Below, piece by piece: positions 21,597-23,222 of a stretch of DNA of 23,222 nt; position 1 is the stretch's first letter; each line of letters begins with the position of its first letter. A program made the translations under genes and the position numbers. The notes under the pieces are model-generated. The model was not told the DNA's origin. It ran no database searches and saw nothing but the letters and a program-made list of their open reading frames with translations. Source of the DNA: Methylophilales bacterium UBA4017 (GTDB lineage Bacteria > Pseudomonadota > Gammaproteobacteria > Burkholderiales > Methylophilaceae); contig DGAZ01000024.1 of NCBI GenBank assembly GCA_002384685.1, forward strand, positions 1 to 23,222. The letters run 5' to 3'.

Positions 21597-23222
21597 ATGG
21601 CAGCTAAAGACGTAAGATTTGGTGATGATGTTCGCCAAAAAATGGTTAAGGGAGTCAATATCTTAGCTAATGCAGTAAAGGTCACAATGGGCCCTAAAGG
21701 GAAAAATGTAGTCCTAGAAAGGTCATTTGGAGCACCAACTATTACTAAAGACGGTGTTTCGGTTGCAAAGGAAATAGAGTTGCAAGACAGATTTGAAAAT
21801 ATGGGCGCTCAAATGGTAAAAGAAGTGGCTTCAAAAACTTCTGATAGCGCAGGAGATGGAACAACTACAGCCACAGTGCTTGCACAAGCAATTATTCGTG
21901 AAGGTATGAAATCTGTTGCTGCTGGGATGAACCCAATGGATCTTAAAAGAGGTATTGATAAAGCCGTTGAGTCTGCAGTAGCTGAGCTTCATAAGCTTAG
22001 TAAGCCTTGTAATACAAGCAAAGAAATTGCTCAGGTAGGCTCTATATCAGCAAACTCTGATGCATCCGTAGGTAAAATTATTGCTGATGCAATGGATAAA
22101 GTTGGAAAAGAAGGGGTGATTACAGTTGAAGACGGGTCTGGTTTAACTAATGAGCTTGATGTGGTTGAAGGCATGCAATTTGACAGAGGCTACCTATCAC
22201 CTTACTTTATAAATAATCAAGATCGACAAATAGCTTTACTTGAAGATCCATTTATTCTGCTTCATGATAAAAAAATATCAAGCATAAAAGATCTTCTGCC
22301 TGTTTTAGAGCAGGTAGCTAAAGCCAGCAAACCATTATTGATTATTGCTGAAGACATTGAAGGTGAAGCACTCGCGACTCTAGTGGTTAATAATATTAGG
22401 GGCATTATTAAGGCCGTAGCCGTTAAGGCTCCTGGTTTTGGTGACAGAAGGAAAGCGATGTTGGAAGATATTGCTATTCTTACTGGTGGGACAGTAATTT
22501 CCGATGAAGTTGGATTAACTTTAGAGAATGTGAAAATCGAAGATCTAGGTCAAGCCAAGAAAATTGAAGTTGGTAAAGAAAATACGATAGTTATTGATGG
22601 TGCAGGTAGCCAAGAAAATATCAAAACACGCATCGGACAAATTAAAACTCAAATTGAAGAGTCATCAAGTGATTATGACAAGGAAAAACTTCAAGAACGT
22701 GTTGCTAAATTGGCTGGCGGTGTTGCTGTTATTAAAGTTGGTGCTACCACAGAAATTGAAATGAAAGAGAAGAAAGCTAGGGTTGAGGATGCTCTTCATT
22801 CTACAAGAGCAGCTGTGGAAGAAGGTATTGTTCCTGGAGGCGGTGTGGCTCTAATTAGAGCTAAAGATGCTATCGCTAGAACTAAAGGGGAAAATGCCGA
22901 TCAGGAAGCTGGAATTCAAATTGTACTTCGTGCAGTGGAAGATCCATTAAGGCAAATCGTCTCTAATGCAGGAATTGAATCGTCAGTAGTGGTTAATAAG
23001 GTTGCTGAAGGAAAAGGTAACTACGGATTCAATGCGGCAAATGAGACATATGGCGATATGGTTGAAATGGGTGTGTTAGATCCAACCAAAGTCACAAGAT
23101 CAGCATTGCAAAATGCAGCATCAATTGCAGGGTTAATGCTTACAACGGAATGTATGATTGCCGATCTACCTAAAGATGAGTCTGCTCCAGCTATGCCTGA
23201 TATGGGTGGTATGGGTGGTATG
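21597..23222 (+). CDS. groEL: Chaperonin GroEL, 3' end cut by the window
   Basis: The frame is open from the ATG at 21597 to the last base, 542 codons with no stop. It encodes MAAKDVRFGDDVRQKMVKGVN at the start, the ATPase segments VTMGPKGKNVV and DGVSVAKEIEL, and SAGDGTTTATVLAQ with the family's catalytic aspartate. The last codons encode the beginning of the Gly-Met tail (MPDMGGMGGM). GroEL is normally about 540-550 residues, so only a few codons and the stop are missing. GGAG (21583-21586) is about ten bases before the ATG. It forms the double-ring folding machine with GroES. Confidence 0.99.
   Translation, partial: MAAKDVRFGDDVRQKMVKGVNILANAVKVTMGPKGKNVVLERSFGAPTITKDGVSVAKEIELQDRFENMGAQMVKEVASKTSDSAGDGTTTATVLAQAIIREGMKSVAAGMNPMDLKRGIDKAVESAVAELHKLSKPCNTSKEIAQVGSISANSDASVGKIIADAMDKVGKEGVITVEDGSGLTNELDVVEGMQFDRGYLSPYFINNQDRQIALLEDPFILLHDKKISSIKDLLPVLEQVAKASKPLLIIAEDIEGEALATLVVNNIRGIIKAVAVKAPGFGDRRKAMLEDIAILTGGTVISDEVGLTLENVKIEDLGQAKKIEVGKENTIVIDGAGSQENIKTRIGQIKTQIEESSSDYDKEKLQERVAKLAGGVAVIKVGATTEIEMKEKKARVEDALHSTRAAVEEGIVPGGGVALIRAKDAIARTKGENADQEAGIQIVLRAVEDPLRQIVSNAGIESSVVVNKVAEGKGNYGFNAANETYGDMVEMGVLDPTKVTRSALQNAASIAGLMLTTECMIADLPKDESAPAMPDMGGMGGM

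Noticed and set aside
1..23222. CRISPR arrays, insertion sequences, integrases, phage genes or toxin-antitoxin pairs
   Set aside because: No regularly spaced repeats, transposase-like or integrase-like frames, or terminal inverted repeats were seen; nearly all genes are housekeeping or conserved families.

Overview
The window is a compact, visibly AT-rich stretch of bacterial chromosome, most likely from a streamlined betaproteobacterium. The best guess is a Methylophilaceae lineage of the OM43 / Methylopumilus kind. The evidence is the betaproteobacterial cytochrome oxidase layout (coxB with a fused haem-c domain, coxA, a 40-residue assembly protein, ctaG, coxC, a convergent DUF2909 gene, SURF1), families such as DUF2244 and DUF2322, a perfect CIRCE operator before groESL, and very short or overlapping gene junctions. 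The taxonomic call is inference from gene content. No mobile element, CRISPR array, prophage or recent-transfer signature is visible.

Layout. (1) 1-234: the 3' end of a TlpA-like thioredoxin gene (+). (2) 218-6168: the aa3/caa3-type cytochrome c oxidase locus. The structural operon coxB-coxA-small assembly protein-ctaG-coxC reads on the minus strand from a candidate promoter at 6224-6252. It ends at a terminator (1774-1806) shared with the convergent DUF2909 gene. SURF1 and a SCO/thioredoxin-like membrane protein follow as a separate minus-strand pair. (3) 6367-6940: a DUF2244 membrane protein and tRNA-Leu(CAA), minus strand. (4) 6978-8912: queA plus an unrecognised secreted protein (+). (5) 8909-13987: a tightly packed minus-strand operon reading Rdx/SelW-like, YoaA/DinG-family helicase, tsaB, rimI, a candidate DNA polymerase III psi (HolD-like) protein, then proS. 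(6) 14082-16447: ctpA-type protease, coq7 and DUF2322 (+). (7) 16440-21093: a minus-strand operon reading Tas-like aldo/keto reductase, bioA, dacB, FKBP peptidyl-prolyl isomerase, OsmC-like. (8) 21139-23222: the groES-groEL heat-shock operon, with groEL cut by the window edge a few codons from its expected end.

Most of the window is housekeeping: respiration, tRNA modification and charging, ubiquinone, biotin, envelope maintenance and chaperonins. I see no clear new multi-gene system. The points worth a second look are: a prolyl-tRNA synthetase with beta/gamma-type sequence that has lost its editing (INS) domain; an operon joining a YoaA-type helicase to a HolD-like protein, two proteins whose E. 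coli counterparts compete for the same clamp-loader subunit; an FKBP gene with a well-placed internal start that would give both exported and cytosolic forms; a perfect palindrome with half-site repeats upstream of the oxidase operon; overlapping sigma70- and sigma32-like promoters with CIRCE at groESL; and an unknown secreted protein next to queA. No gene-free stretch exceeds 300 bases. The longest are 6169-6366 (oxidase promoter region) and 21094-21258 (groESL promoter region).
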